64,000 nucleotides of DNA from assembly GCF_014645135.1 (NCBI RefSeq), contig NZ_BMLH01000001.1:682001-746000 (forward strand), written 5' to 3'. The translations under genes were made by a program, and so were the position numbers. The DNA is from Rheinheimera tangshanensis (GTDB lineage: Bacteria; Pseudomonadota; Gammaproteobacteria; Enterobacterales; Alteromonadaceae). A model generated the notes under the pieces. That model made no database searches. It was not told where the DNA came from and was given only the letters and a program-made list of their open reading frames with translations. Shown here one piece after another: positions 35,978-44,281 of this stretch (the first letter of the stretch is position 1; each line of letters starts with the position of its first letter).

Positions 35978-35989
35978 TCACCAGGCCGG

Positions 35990-36511
35990 TCAGCCGTCTA
36001 CAGGCTCGACTGGCGTATTTAAGGTCAGCTGATAAAAGGCCAAATCTAACCAGCGGCCAAATTTGAAACCCGCCTGAGTGATAGTGCCACTGTGTCTGAA
36101 GCCATGTTTGGTATGTAACGCAATACTGGCTTCATTAGCCGCATCAATACCTCCAATCAGCAGATGATAATTTTCCAGTTGCGCCTGCTGAATAATTTGC
36201 TGCAACATCAGAGCTCCATAGCCTTTCCCTTGCTGATCCGGTGCTACATAGACTGAGTGCTCGACTGAATATTTGAAAGCCGGAAAAGCTCTGAAGGTGC
36301 CATAACTGCCAAAAGCCACCAGTTGGCCCTGCTCATTCAGCAGTCCTAACACCGGGAAATTGCCTGCCGTTTTGTTAGCAAACCATTGCTGCATCGTGGT
36401 CATAGTACGTGGCTTGTATTCATACAAAGCTGTGGTATGCAAAATAGCGTGGTTAAAAATAGCCAGAATAGCTTCGGCATGTTCTTCATAATTACAGAGC
36501 ACAAAACGCAT
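35990..36511 (-). CDS. GNAT N-acetyltransferase (phosphinothricin-acetyltransferase-like)
   Basis: 173 residues. The acetyl-CoA site is VAPDQQGKGYGALMLQQII, preceded by VEHSVYV; the C-terminal LHTKHGFRHSGTITQAGFKFGRWLDLAFYQL is typical of the Pat/MnaT group, which acetylates L-amino acids such as methionine sulfone or phosphinothricin. The N-terminus with AILAIFNHAILHTTALYEYKP supports this. Substrate is inferred by family only. It is convergent with rhlE and 24 bases from ppiC. Confidence 0.88.
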   Translation of the reverse strand: MRFVLCNYEEHAEAILAIFNHAILHTTALYEYKPRTMTTMQQWFANKTAGNFPVLGLLNEQGQLVAFGSYGTFRAFPAFKYSVEHSVYVAPDQQGKGYGALMLQQIIQQAQLENYHLLIGGIDAANEASIALHTKHGFRHSGTITQAGFKFGRWLDLAFYQLTLNTPVEPVDG

Positions 36512-36535
36512 CTGGTTCTCCAGTGATTGCTGCTG

Positions 36536-36814
36536 TTAGCTTCGATACAAAGTTTTAATCAGGTGGTAACCAAACTGGGTTTTCACCGGGCCATGCACTT
36601 CCAGAACCGCCTTTTTAAACACCACTTCGTCAAAAGCTCTGACCATCTGACCTGGTTTAAACTCTCCTAAATCCCCGCCTTTTTTGCCGGAAGGGCACAA
36701 CGAATGTTTTTTAGCTAAGTCATGAAAACTGGCACCTTTGGCCAGTAGTTGTTTTAACTTCTCTGCTTCAGCTGCAGTTTTAACCAGAATATGGCAGGCA
36801 CAGGCTTTGGCCAT
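36536..36814 (-). CDS. ppiC: parvulin-type peptidyl-prolyl isomerase PpiC
   Basis: 92 residues, a single parvulin domain like E. coli PpiC (93 residues). Conserved parts are [37 protein letters not shown] and TQFGYHLIK. No signal peptide, so it is cytoplasmic. It speeds cis-trans isomerisation of prolyl bonds. The next gene downstream on this strand is the acetyltransferase. Confidence 0.95.
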   Translation of the reverse strand: MAKACACHILVKTAAEAEKLKQLLAKGASFHDLAKKHSLCPSGKKGGDLGEFKPGQMVRAFDEVVFKKAVLEVHGPVKTQFGYHLIKTLYRS

Positions 36815-36910
36815 GCAGATTGCTCCTTCAAAACGAAAACTTATTGTATAACGTCAAGGTGCGCAGGAGCAAAACTAGATTGGAATTTGCTATGGTGAAT
36901 TTTGCAGAAT

Positions 36911-36937
36911 AAAAAACCCGCCAGAGGCGGGTTTTTT
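36911..36937 (-). terminator. terminator of the protease-chaperone operon
   Basis: Perfect 12-base arms (36911-36922 and 36926-36937) with GC core CCCGCC and flanking A/T runs; 15 bases after the stop at 36953 in the minus direction. Symmetric, so it could also act on the plus strand. Confidence 0.9.
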
Positions 36938-36952
36938 TATCGAAGGTTTTAT

Positions 36953-37504
36953 TTAGTTTGGTTTATATAATTTCTCAACTACATCCAAACGAGCTTCCTT
37001 CACCAATCCTGATTTACGGACTGATTCAATTAACTCAGTAAGATTAGCACCAGCTGGAGCTTGCATAATGGCAATTTTATTGCCTATGGTCTTCACTGAT
37101 TTTAAGCCAAACTCTTGTTGTAAACGTTGCAGTGCAGCAGCATCATTCGCCAATATAGACAAACGACCAGTGACAACTCCAAGTTCACCTGTCAGTAAAT
37201 TTCTTACCACAGCGTCAGTTTTCACCACACCATCCGAATTCACTGTTGTTTGTTGTACTAAAGCACGGCCAGACAAAGTACCTTCAGCGCTACCAGCAGC
37301 CAGACTGGCCGGAGCTAATGCTAAATCCGGTAACAACTTATAAACGCCAAAATCGGCATTTTCAACTTTTTTGACTGTTTTGCTTGTTACAGCTTCAGTT
37401 TTCGCCGGAGTCAGCTTTCTTAACTCTGGTGAAATTTCGGTAGCCTGTACTGAAGCCATAGTTCCGATAGTAGCCAGAGCAACTAAGGTTAATTTGAATT
37501 TCAT
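36953..37504 (-). CDS. secreted propeptide/inhibitor-like protein, probable chaperone of the adjacent protease
   Basis: 183 residues with signal peptide MKFKLTLVALATIGTMASVQA. No enzyme motifs. The C-terminal half (about 95-183) resembles an I9/propeptide-like ferredoxin fold, with GVVTGRLSILANDAAALQRLQQEFGL and LTELIESVRKSGLVKEARLDVVEKLYKPN. It lies 18 bases after the kexin-like protease gene. The Aeromonas sobria protease ASP needs a small protein (ORF2) encoded directly downstream as a folding chaperone; the same arrangement suggests the same role here. That is inference from context. Confidence 0.65.
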   Translation of the reverse strand: MKFKLTLVALATIGTMASVQATEISPELRKLTPAKTEAVTSKTVKKVENADFGVYKLLPDLALAPASLAAGSAEGTLSGRALVQQTTVNSDGVVKTDAVVRNLLTGELGVVTGRLSILANDAAALQRLQQEFGLKSVKTIGNKIAIMQAPAGANLTELIESVRKSGLVKEARLDVVEKLYKPN

Positions 37505-37522
37505 AACTCTCTACTTCCTCTA

Positions 37523-39817
37523 TTAATGGCCAAATACACGAATAGCTACGCCTTCTACAACTGAAGGTTCAGCGTTGTTGGCGTATCCGTCGACTCCTAA
37601 GTAACCGCCTGTAGCGGCATAATCAGAGCCGTTTGCATCCAGAACTTTAATGGTCCAGGTACCCTGAGCGTTTTCGCCATAAAAAGCGTTCGTCAGGAAC
37701 ACGGTATCATTCAGTATATAGCCTGGTTGGAAGAAGAAATCTTCTGTCAAAGCAGGGATGGTCAGAGCCTGTTTAGAAGATAACAAGACACTCTTAGTTC
37801 CTGCAGGTGAAGTGACTTCGATAGCTAAATCAATACCAGCTGTTGTTTGGAAGTAACCATCCACTGTGCTGAAACCATACTCCATATCTGGGTTAGAGAC
37901 AGAAAACTTCAGCTGAGCACCCTCAAGTACCATCTTGTCAGTGACCTCAAGCGTGACAGTAGCTCCAGTCACACTGTTATCCGGAACAGGTAAAGCCAGA
38001 GAGGTTGGAGTTTCTGTAGCAGCATAAGACCCTACACCAATCCAATCAGAGCTGACTGCTTCACCTAAGTTCACTGTATAGTTTTTAGCCATAGCAACAG
38101 CTGCACCAGCGTTGACCCGACCAAAACCATATAAGTTATTGAAGTTAAAACCTGCTGCGTTTTCTACCCAGCCTTGGTGCGCTACGAATTCACCATTGGC
38201 TAATGCTAAGGATACTGGTTCATTGTCTGCATCAACCATAGTGCTGGTTGATACCAGAATGTGACGAATATCGCGGTAACTCAGCTCTGGGTTAGCAGAG
38301 GCGATCAGCGCTACTACACCTGAAGCATTTGGAGCCGCAGATGAAGTACCATTGAAGGTTGATGTGTAGTTACAGCTGGCGTTTTCCGGGTGACCTGGGT
38401 TGTTAAACGGATAGAATCCTGCAAAGAAGCCTGGGAAATAGCTGTTATCGAACCGATCGGCTCTGGTAAAGCTACTATAACCACGTAAACAAGTCATTTG
38501 GTCAGTAGTCACCATCGCAGGCTCAAAATCACCATACTCACCCGCAGGGGCAGATACCAATACGTTGGCACCAGCAGTGGAGTAGCTGGTATGTTTGCCA
38601 TCGCTATTCACTGCACCAATACTGAAGTAGTACGGAGTTGCTTGTGAAGGTTCAAAGTTACCGTTGTAACAGGTTAAACCTAAGTCATTGGCACCGTTTA
38701 CGTCACATAAATCGTTGTCAAAGTCTACACTGCCGTCAAGGAAGCTATTGCCACTGGATTTCATATTGGCAGCGCCTTTGCCTGAACGTAATTCGGTCGC
38801 ACTGAATTCCTGTACTGCTTCTTCAAATTCTGAGTAAGCAATAGCTGCAGGTATGGTCAGACCGTAGCTGCGGTTAAATACTGCAACTGGTTCAGAAGTA
38901 CTAATACCGCTGCCTGGTGCACCATGACTTAACAGGAAAGCTACGTTGCTCTGTTCTTCCAGGTAGTTCATACCAATCAGTTGCGCATTAGGCGCGACAC
39001 CACGACCGCCCAAACCATTCCAGCCTTCAGCCGCAATCAAACCTGCAACGCTGGTACCATGGTCACCTGTGGTGCTGGTACTGGTTGGGTTAGTTGGATC
39101 TGTGACTCCCGGAATAAAGTTCAGTGAGCGATTTGGTATTACGTTGTTTCTCAGATCTTCATGAGCAATCTCCAGACCTGAGTCAACCACAACAGCGATA
39201 GTGTTGCTACCCGTTGCGCCTGCAGCATAAGCCGCAGTCACGTTCATATCTTCGCCTTCTACCAAGATCTCTGGATTCTTACGCGATTCAACGATAGCAA
39301 CTGCATCTTCCTCGTCCAGACCAAATACATCTGTCAATAGGGTTAGATAGGTCTCGTACACTGAGTCGCTCATTGAAAAGGCTTTTTGGCCAGTGTTTTT
39401 TAAATGCCACTGTTGGTAAGCCAATGGATCTGTCTCTGCTCCAGCAATAGTGACTGTCGCAGTAGCAGATTCGTTACCATCCGATACAGTATAAGAAAAT
39501 ACTTGCTCACCTGGAGCTGTTGGTGTGAATACGAAATTCAAACCAGTCACTGCTAGAGTGCCTTTACTTAAGCTATATACACCGCCGGTAGGCGTCACTA
39601 GGGTATTGTTTTCAGTGATAGCTGTCAGGGTTAATGCATCCTGATTTGCATCAGTGCCTGCAAATGCACCTGATACAGGGACCCATTCTTTGACTTCAAT
39701 ATTTGTCAGTGAGACGTTTGTTGCTTGTGGAGCAATGTTTCTATTTCCATCACCACCACAGGCTGCAAGAGCAACCAGCACAGCAACGGATAAAGCAGAA
39801 TATTTTAGCTTAGACAT
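37523..39817 (-). CDS. kexin-like S8 serine protease lipoprotein with P-domain
   Basis: 764 residues. Lipobox LAAC places the anchor at C20. A cadherin/Ig-like domain (about 28-127) precedes a subtilisin domain with D212 (VVVDSGLEI), H253 (GDHGTSVAGLIA), an oxyanion Asn near 357 (SSGNSF) and S492 (NGTSSAAPNASG). A proprotein-convertase P/Homo-B domain fills about 595-764 (LEVTDK...DLAIEVTSPAGTKSVLLS...GTWTIKVLDANG). There is no N-terminal propeptide of the usual type; the short secreted protein downstream may replace it. It likely acts at the outer membrane or cell surface. Confidence 0.92.
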   Translation of the reverse strand: MSKLKYSALSVAVLVALAACGGDGNRNIAPQATNVSLTNIEVKEWVPVSGAFAGTDANQDALTLTAITENNTLVTPTGGVYSLSKGTLAVTGLNFVFTPTAPGEQVFSYTVSDGNESATATVTIAGAETDPLAYQQWHLKNTGQKAFSMSDSVYETYLTLLTDVFGLDEEDAVAIVESRKNPEILVEGEDMNVTAAYAAGATGSNTIAVVVDSGLEIAHEDLRNNVIPNRSLNFIPGVTDPTNPTSTSTTGDHGTSVAGLIAAEGWNGLGGRGVAPNAQLIGMNYLEEQSNVAFLLSHGAPGSGISTSEPVAVFNRSYGLTIPAAIAYSEFEEAVQEFSATELRSGKGAANMKSSGNSFLDGSVDFDNDLCDVNGANDLGLTCYNGNFEPSQATPYYFSIGAVNSDGKHTSYSTAGANVLVSAPAGEYGDFEPAMVTTDQMTCLRGYSSFTRADRFDNSYFPGFFAGFYPFNNPGHPENASCNYTSTFNGTSSAAPNASGVVALIASANPELSYRDIRHILVSTSTMVDADNEPVSLALANGEFVAHQGWVENAAGFNFNNLYGFGRVNAGAAVAMAKNYTVNLGEAVSSDWIGVGSYAATETPTSLALPVPDNSVTGATVTLEVTDKMVLEGAQLKFSVSNPDMEYGFSTVDGYFQTTAGIDLAIEVTSPAGTKSVLLSSKQALTIPALTEDFFFQPGYILNDTVFLTNAFYGENAQGTWTIKVLDANGSDYAATGGYLGVDGYANNAEPSVVEGVAIRVFGH

Positions 39818-39871
39818 TGTGTTGTTCTCTGTTCCGTGATTTCAAGTTTTTGTTATGAGCTTGTTTGTTGT

Positions 39872-39885
39872 TATGTGCGCACATA
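39872..39885. promoter_or_regulatory. palindrome upstream of the protease gene
   Basis: TATGTGCGCACATA is a perfect 14-bp palindrome 55 bases before the protease start, in a 249-base intergenic region that holds no gene. Candidate operator; the regulator is unknown. Confidence 0.4.
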
Positions 39886-40021
39886 GACAACCAACTGCCA
39901 TTTCATCCTATCATGTTAACAAATTGAAACTCTAGTGATTTGTTTGTGTTTTTTTCAAGAGGGAATTGCATTGATTTGTATGGTTTTTTGTTCTTATTTG
40001 TTATTTTTGGCTGTTTTTTGT

Positions 40022-40050
40022 CCAAAAAAACGGAGCTTCATGCTCCGTTT
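40022..40050 (-). terminator. aguBA terminator
   Basis: Arms AAACGGAGC (40028-40036) and GCTCCGTTT (40042-40050); in the minus direction a run of seven T's follows. It lies 17 bases after the aguA stop. Confidence 0.85.
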
Positions 40051-40066
40051 CGCGGGGAATTATAAA

Positions 40067-41173
40067 TTAAGCAGGCTGTTGCTGAGTAATACAGTGCACG
40101 TTACCGCCACCTAACAAAATCTCCCTGCCTGGCACAGTGACGACCTGATGTTTTGGAAAGACTTTAGTTAAGATGTCGATCGCTACCTGATCGTTGGCAT
40201 CGTCAAATACCGGCAACACCAAGCCGCCATTGCATAAATAGAAGTTGATGTAAGAGCCTGCTAAACGTGCTTCAGACTCACGAGGTACAGCTGCACCTGT
40301 TAAATCCACAGTGGCATATTCGTCTGCTTTGGCCAGCATAGGAGCAGGCACAGGCAGCTTGTGGACAGTGAATTTCCGACCTTTCGCATCAGTGCTGTTT
40401 TCCAGCACTTCTAAAGCAGCGCGTGAGCGTTCGTACTGTGGATCGTTTTTGTCGTCAGTCCAGGCCAGTAAGACTTCTGCTGGGCCGACAAAACAGCACA
40501 TATTGTCGACGTGGCCATCGGTTTCGTCGTTAAAAATGCCTTCTTTGAGCCAAATCACTTTATCTATACTTAAGTAGTCTGACAGCATCTGCTCGATTTG
40601 TTCGCGCGATAAATCCGGGTTACGGTTTTTATTCAGCAAACATTCTTCAGTGGTCAGCAAGGTGCCTTCGCCATCAACATGAATAGCGCCGCCTTCCAGC
40701 ACAAAACCTTCAGTGCGGTAACGTGGCGTGCTTTCAATATTGGCAATCTTTTGTGCGACCTGGTCGTCTCTGTGCCATGGGAAGTATAAACCACCGTTTA
40801 AACCACCCCAGGCGTTAAAAGTCCAGTCAACAGCCCGCACTTCTTTGCCATTGGTGACAAAAGTAGGGCCTGTATCACGGCACCAGGCATCGTCTGTTGA
40901 GGTTTCAACCACACGAATTGGGTGAGTGGTTGGCTCTAAGCTCAACTGCGCCTGAGCATTAGCAAACTGAGCGGCAGAAGCCAATACTGTGACCTGCTCA
41001 AAACGGGCAATAGCACGAATGACTGCACAAAAGGCTTGCTGTGCTGGCTTGGCGCCTAAACGCCAGTTATCGGTGCGCTCTGGCCATACCATCCAGGTTT
41101 GTTTATGCTCGGCCCATTCGGCTGGCATAAAAAAACCATCGGCACGAGGCGTACTTTGTAAGGTAACAGCCAT
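40067..41173 (-). CDS. aguA: agmatine deiminase
   Basis: 368 residues. Family hallmarks are [49 protein letters not shown]-like [14 protein letters not shown], and the nucleophile Cys near the C-terminus in [11 protein letters not shown]. It hydrolyses agmatine to N-carbamoylputrescine and ammonia in the cytoplasm. It starts one base after the aguB stop, so the two steps from agmatine to putrescine are encoded in one operon. Confidence 0.97.
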   Translation of the reverse strand: MAVTLQSTPRADGFFMPAEWAEHKQTWMVWPERTDNWRLGAKPAQQAFCAVIRAIARFEQVTVLASAAQFANAQAQLSLEPTTHPIRVVETSTDDAWCRDTGPTFVTNGKEVRAVDWTFNAWGGLNGGLYFPWHRDDQVAQKIANIESTPRYRTEGFVLEGGAIHVDGEGTLLTTEECLLNKNRNPDLSREQIEQMLSDYLSIDKVIWLKEGIFNDETDGHVDNMCCFVGPAEVLLAWTDDKNDPQYERSRAALEVLENSTDAKGRKFTVHKLPVPAPMLAKADEYATVDLTGAAVPRESEARLAGSYINFYLCNGGLVLPVFDDANDQVAIDILTKVFPKHQVVTVPGREILLGGGNVHCITQQQPA

Positions 41174-41174
41174 C

Positions 41175-42065
41175 TTAGTTATTACCTTCAGTTGGTATGG
41201 TTTTACCGTCTTTGGTTAAGATCGCGCCGTATAAGTCGATACGACGGTCACGGTACACGCCCCAGTTACGACGGTTTTTCGCGGTTTCGTCTAAATCGAA
41301 GGTGTGAACTAACACAGCCTCGCTGACTTCGTCGGCTTCTTCTACTTTGGCGCCAAACTCGTTGGCGATAAAAGAGCTGCCATAGAAGGTAATAGCAAAG
41401 TCGTCTTCGGTTTCACGGCCAATACGGTTCGATGCAATCAGAGGCACTAAGTTAGCAGCGGCATGGCCTTGCTGAGTACGTTGCCAGTGTTCACGTGAAT
41501 TCACGGTTTCATCATGAGGTTCAGTGCCGATAGCTGTTGGGTAGAACAGCAGTTCTGCACCCATTAAAGCCATGCTGCGGGCACATTCAGGGAACCATTG
41601 ATCCCAGCAAATACCAATACCAATTTTGGCATAAGCGGTATCCCAGACTTTAAAGCCTGTATCACCTGGGGTGAAATAGAACTTCTCGCTGTAACCTGGG
41701 CCATCAGGAATATGGCTCTTGCGGTATAAACCTAAGTTACTGCCGTCGGCGTCAATCACGGCTACAGTGTTGTAAAAGCAGTTGCCGGCTTTTTCATAAA
41801 AGCTGATAGGCAGAACGACCTTCAACTCTTTGGCAATTTTGCTGAAGTGTTTAATAGCCGCGTTGTCTTCGACACTAGTCGCGAACTCTAAATATTCATA
41901 CTTTTGTTTCTGGCAGAAGTAGTTACGCTCAAACAGTTCCTGCAGCAGGATGATCTGGGCGCCCTGTTCAGCGGCTTCACGGACTAAGCGCTCACCACGG
42001 GCAATATTTTCTTCTACATTCCAGCCACCAATCATTTGGGTGGCGGCCACAGTTACCTTACGCAT
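41175..42065 (-). CDS. aguB: N-carbamoylputrescine amidase
   Basis: 296 residues from the ATG at 42065 with GGAG 7 bases upstream; an earlier in-frame start lacks homology. The nitrilase triad is visible: Glu in LLQELFE, Lys in [12 protein letters not shown], Cys in [12 protein letters not shown]. It cleaves N-carbamoylputrescine to putrescine, CO2 and ammonia, following AguA. The fit to the plant/Pseudomonas AguB family is close over the full length. Confidence 0.97.
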   Translation of the reverse strand: MRKVTVAATQMIGGWNVEENIARGERLVREAAEQGAQIILLQELFERNYFCQKQKYEYLEFATSVEDNAAIKHFSKIAKELKVVLPISFYEKAGNCFYNTVAVIDADGSNLGLYRKSHIPDGPGYSEKFYFTPGDTGFKVWDTAYAKIGIGICWDQWFPECARSMALMGAELLFYPTAIGTEPHDETVNSREHWQRTQQGHAAANLVPLIASNRIGRETEDDFAITFYGSSFIANEFGAKVEEADEVSEAVLVHTFDLDETAKNRRNWGVYRDRRIDLYGAILTKDGKTIPTEGNN

Positions 42066-42320
42066 GCAAAGTCTCCTCAAGCCAGAGCTATTATTCAAAG
42101 TAGAATTCAAAACAGAATTCGGATCTAAAGATGCAGCTACTCTAGTCAGTTTTATGCTGGAGGGCAATCAAAAGCCAGGGCTGCAAGGGCGCGCAAAATG
42201 CCGTATTTTTGGGCTGTCGTCAATGAGTTTTACGTTGTTAGGGCAGAGTTTCAGGGCAGTTCGGGCTGCCCTGAATTAACTATGGGTGGATATGCATAAA
42301 TATTGGGTTTTTAGTGAATG

Positions 42321-42965
42321 TTATTCGTTTGGCTGTTTTGCTAAACGAGCTGCCAGCAACAACAGCTCAGGCTGTAAGCGGACTTTGTAATTAATATGCT
42401 GATAGCTGTACTGCACTAAACCCTCTTTGTTCAGGATATATACAGCAGGCACGGGCAGCACTACTTTGCCGCTGCTTGCTTCCTTATTTAAATTCAGTTT
42501 GTAGGTATTTAAATAGGTCGCGCTGGTTTTTTCATCCAGATAATAAGCCACACCAAAAGCAGAGCTTAAATTGAACTGACTGTCGGATAACAGGGTATAA
42601 GTAATGGCAGCGCCTTTGGTCTCTTTTAAACTAGCCTGGATAGCGGCAGGGCTGTCTGGTGTCACTGCAATCAGCTGATAACCTAAAGCTGCAAGTTTAG
42701 GTTCAATCTCACGTAAAGCCGCCAGTTGCAGGTTGCAATAAGGACACCAGCCACCGCGGTAAAACACCAGCACTGTGTCTTGTTGTTTTAGTACTGAATT
42801 AAGATCTACTGCTTTGCCTGTCGCATCCTGCAGACTGACCTTAGGCGCAGACATGCCGTTTAATAAGGGTTTAATATCTTCAGGGCTTTGCGCAATGCGG
42901 GGTGCTGCCAACAGGCTAAAACTGAACAGGCTGAGGCTAAGTAACAGAATATGCTGAATTTTCAT
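42321..42965 (-). CDS. exported peroxiredoxin-like (AhpC/TSA) protein
   Basis: 214 residues with signal peptide MKIQHILLLSLSLFSFSLLAAP. The thioredoxin fold has the motif VFYRGGWCPYCNLQLAAL, where CPYC replaces the usual peroxiredoxin PxxxTxxC, followed by LIAVTPDSPAAIQASL. Such AhpC/TSA-like CPYC proteins are thiol-dependent reductases or peroxidases; the exact activity is unknown. The signal peptide indicates a periplasmic location. It is divergent from the FAD hydroxylase gene. Confidence 0.85.
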   Translation of the reverse strand: MKIQHILLLSLSLFSFSLLAAPRIAQSPEDIKPLLNGMSAPKVSLQDATGKAVDLNSVLKQQDTVLVFYRGGWCPYCNLQLAALREIEPKLAALGYQLIAVTPDSPAAIQASLKETKGAAITYTLLSDSQFNLSSAFGVAYYLDEKTSATYLNTYKLNLNKEASSGKVVLPVPAVYILNKEGLVQYSYQHINYKVRLQPELLLLAARLAKQPNE

Positions 42966-43119
42966 TTTGGTTTTTCCTTAAGTGATATGAGCTTATATAC
43001 CGAAGTTGCCTGAAGAATCTTTCAGCGGCTGCTGAATAAATGACGAATAATTGCTGATATAGCGCAAAGTAAACACCGAAAAGCAGGGTAGAATGTGCTG
43101 AAGTGAGCAGGAGGTTGTT

Positions 43120-44280
43120 GTGCTGGATATATTAATTGTAGGTGGTGGTATGGTGGGCGCCTCAGTGGCGCTGAAGTTAAGCCGTGCTGGTATGCAAGTG
43201 GGCTTAATTGAAAAGCAGCCCGTCGCGGCTTTTGACCCACAAAGCAGCATCGACTTGCGTGTATCCGCTATCAACAGACGCAGTGAACAGTGGCTGACGG
43301 ACTTAGGTGCCTGGTCTTTATTGCAGCAATGGCGTGTATGCCCTTATAAACGATTACAGGCGTTTGAAGGCGAACAGGCCGGACTGACTTTTCATGCTGA
43401 TGAAGTGGCTTTGACCCATCTGGGCCATATCATCGAAAATAACCTTATTCAGCAGGCGCTCTGGGCCAACTTTCCTGCCAACTTACAATTGTTTTGTCCA
43501 GCCACTGTGACAGGTTTTACCCAGCAGTCAGACTTTGTTTCTGTCAGTACCGCAGAATTTGGCGAGCTAAAAGCTAAACTGGTGATAGCAGCAGATGGTG
43601 GGCAGTCACAGCTGCGGCAGTTAGCACAAATTGGTGTGTCGGGTTGGCAGTATCAGCAAAGCTGTTTAGTGGTTACAGTCAATACAGACTGCGAACAGCA
43701 GGACATCACCTGGCAGCAATTTAACGAATCAGGCCCACGGGCTTTTTTACCTTTGCCGGGTAAGCAGGGCTCTTTAGTCTGGTACGACCATCATCACAAA
43801 ATTAAACAGTTGGCGGCATTATCTAAAACCGCTTTGGCGGAACAAATTCAGCAGGCTTTTCCGGCTAAGCTTGGCAAAATTACAGTGGAACAAGTGGCCA
43901 GTTTTCCTTTAGCCCGTGTCCATGCAAAGGATTATGTCAAAGGGCGGCTGGTGCTGGTGGGCGATGCGGCTCACAGTATTAATCCACTGGCAGGTCAGGG
44001 CGTCAATTTAGGTTTTGCCGATGCGATGTTGTTGTCTGAACTGCTGGAAAAGGCTTTTGCCCAACGCAAGGATGTAGCCGAGCCTGAGTTATTAAAGCAG
44101 TACCAAAGCACACGCCAGCGTGAAAATGCGCTGATGATGTCGGCTATGGACCTGTTTTATCAAAGCTTTAGCAGCAGCTTGCCTCCTGTACGTTTTTTAC
44201 GTCAGTTGGGTTTAGCAGTAGCAGAAAAAGCTGGCCCGTTAAAGCATTGGGTCAGCCGTTATGCGGTGGGTATCAGTTAA
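43120..44280 (+). CDS. UbiH/UbiF/VisC-family FAD-dependent hydroxylase
   Basis: 386 residues from a GTG at 43120 with GGAGG 5 bases upstream. FAD-binding motifs are DILIVGGGMVGASVALKLSRAG at the N-terminus, LVIAADGGQSQLR in the middle and GDAAHSINPLAGQGVNLGFADA near residue 285. The family hydroxylates ubiquinone precursors; this member most resembles UbiF (C6 hydroxylase), but UbiI or VisC-like assignment is possible. It ends one base before the convergent GH127 gene. Confidence 0.88.
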   Translation: MLDILIVGGGMVGASVALKLSRAGMQVGLIEKQPVAAFDPQSSIDLRVSAINRRSEQWLTDLGAWSLLQQWRVCPYKRLQAFEGEQAGLTFHADEVALTHLGHIIENNLIQQALWANFPANLQLFCPATVTGFTQQSDFVSVSTAEFGELKAKLVIAADGGQSQLRQLAQIGVSGWQYQQSCLVVTVNTDCEQQDITWQQFNESGPRAFLPLPGKQGSLVWYDHHHKIKQLAALSKTALAEQIQQAFPAKLGKITVEQVASFPLARVHAKDYVKGRLVLVGDAAHSINPLAGQGVNLGFADAMLLSELLEKAFAQRKDVAEPELLKQYQSTRQRENALMMSAMDLFYQSFSSSLPPVRFLRQLGLAVAEKAGPLKHWVSRYAVGIS

Positions 44281-44281
44281 G

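Noticed and set aside
42066-42320. Possible small gene between aguB and the peroxiredoxin-like gene
   Set aside because: Short plus-strand frames lack ribosome sites and conserved features; the region looks like the aguBA promoter.
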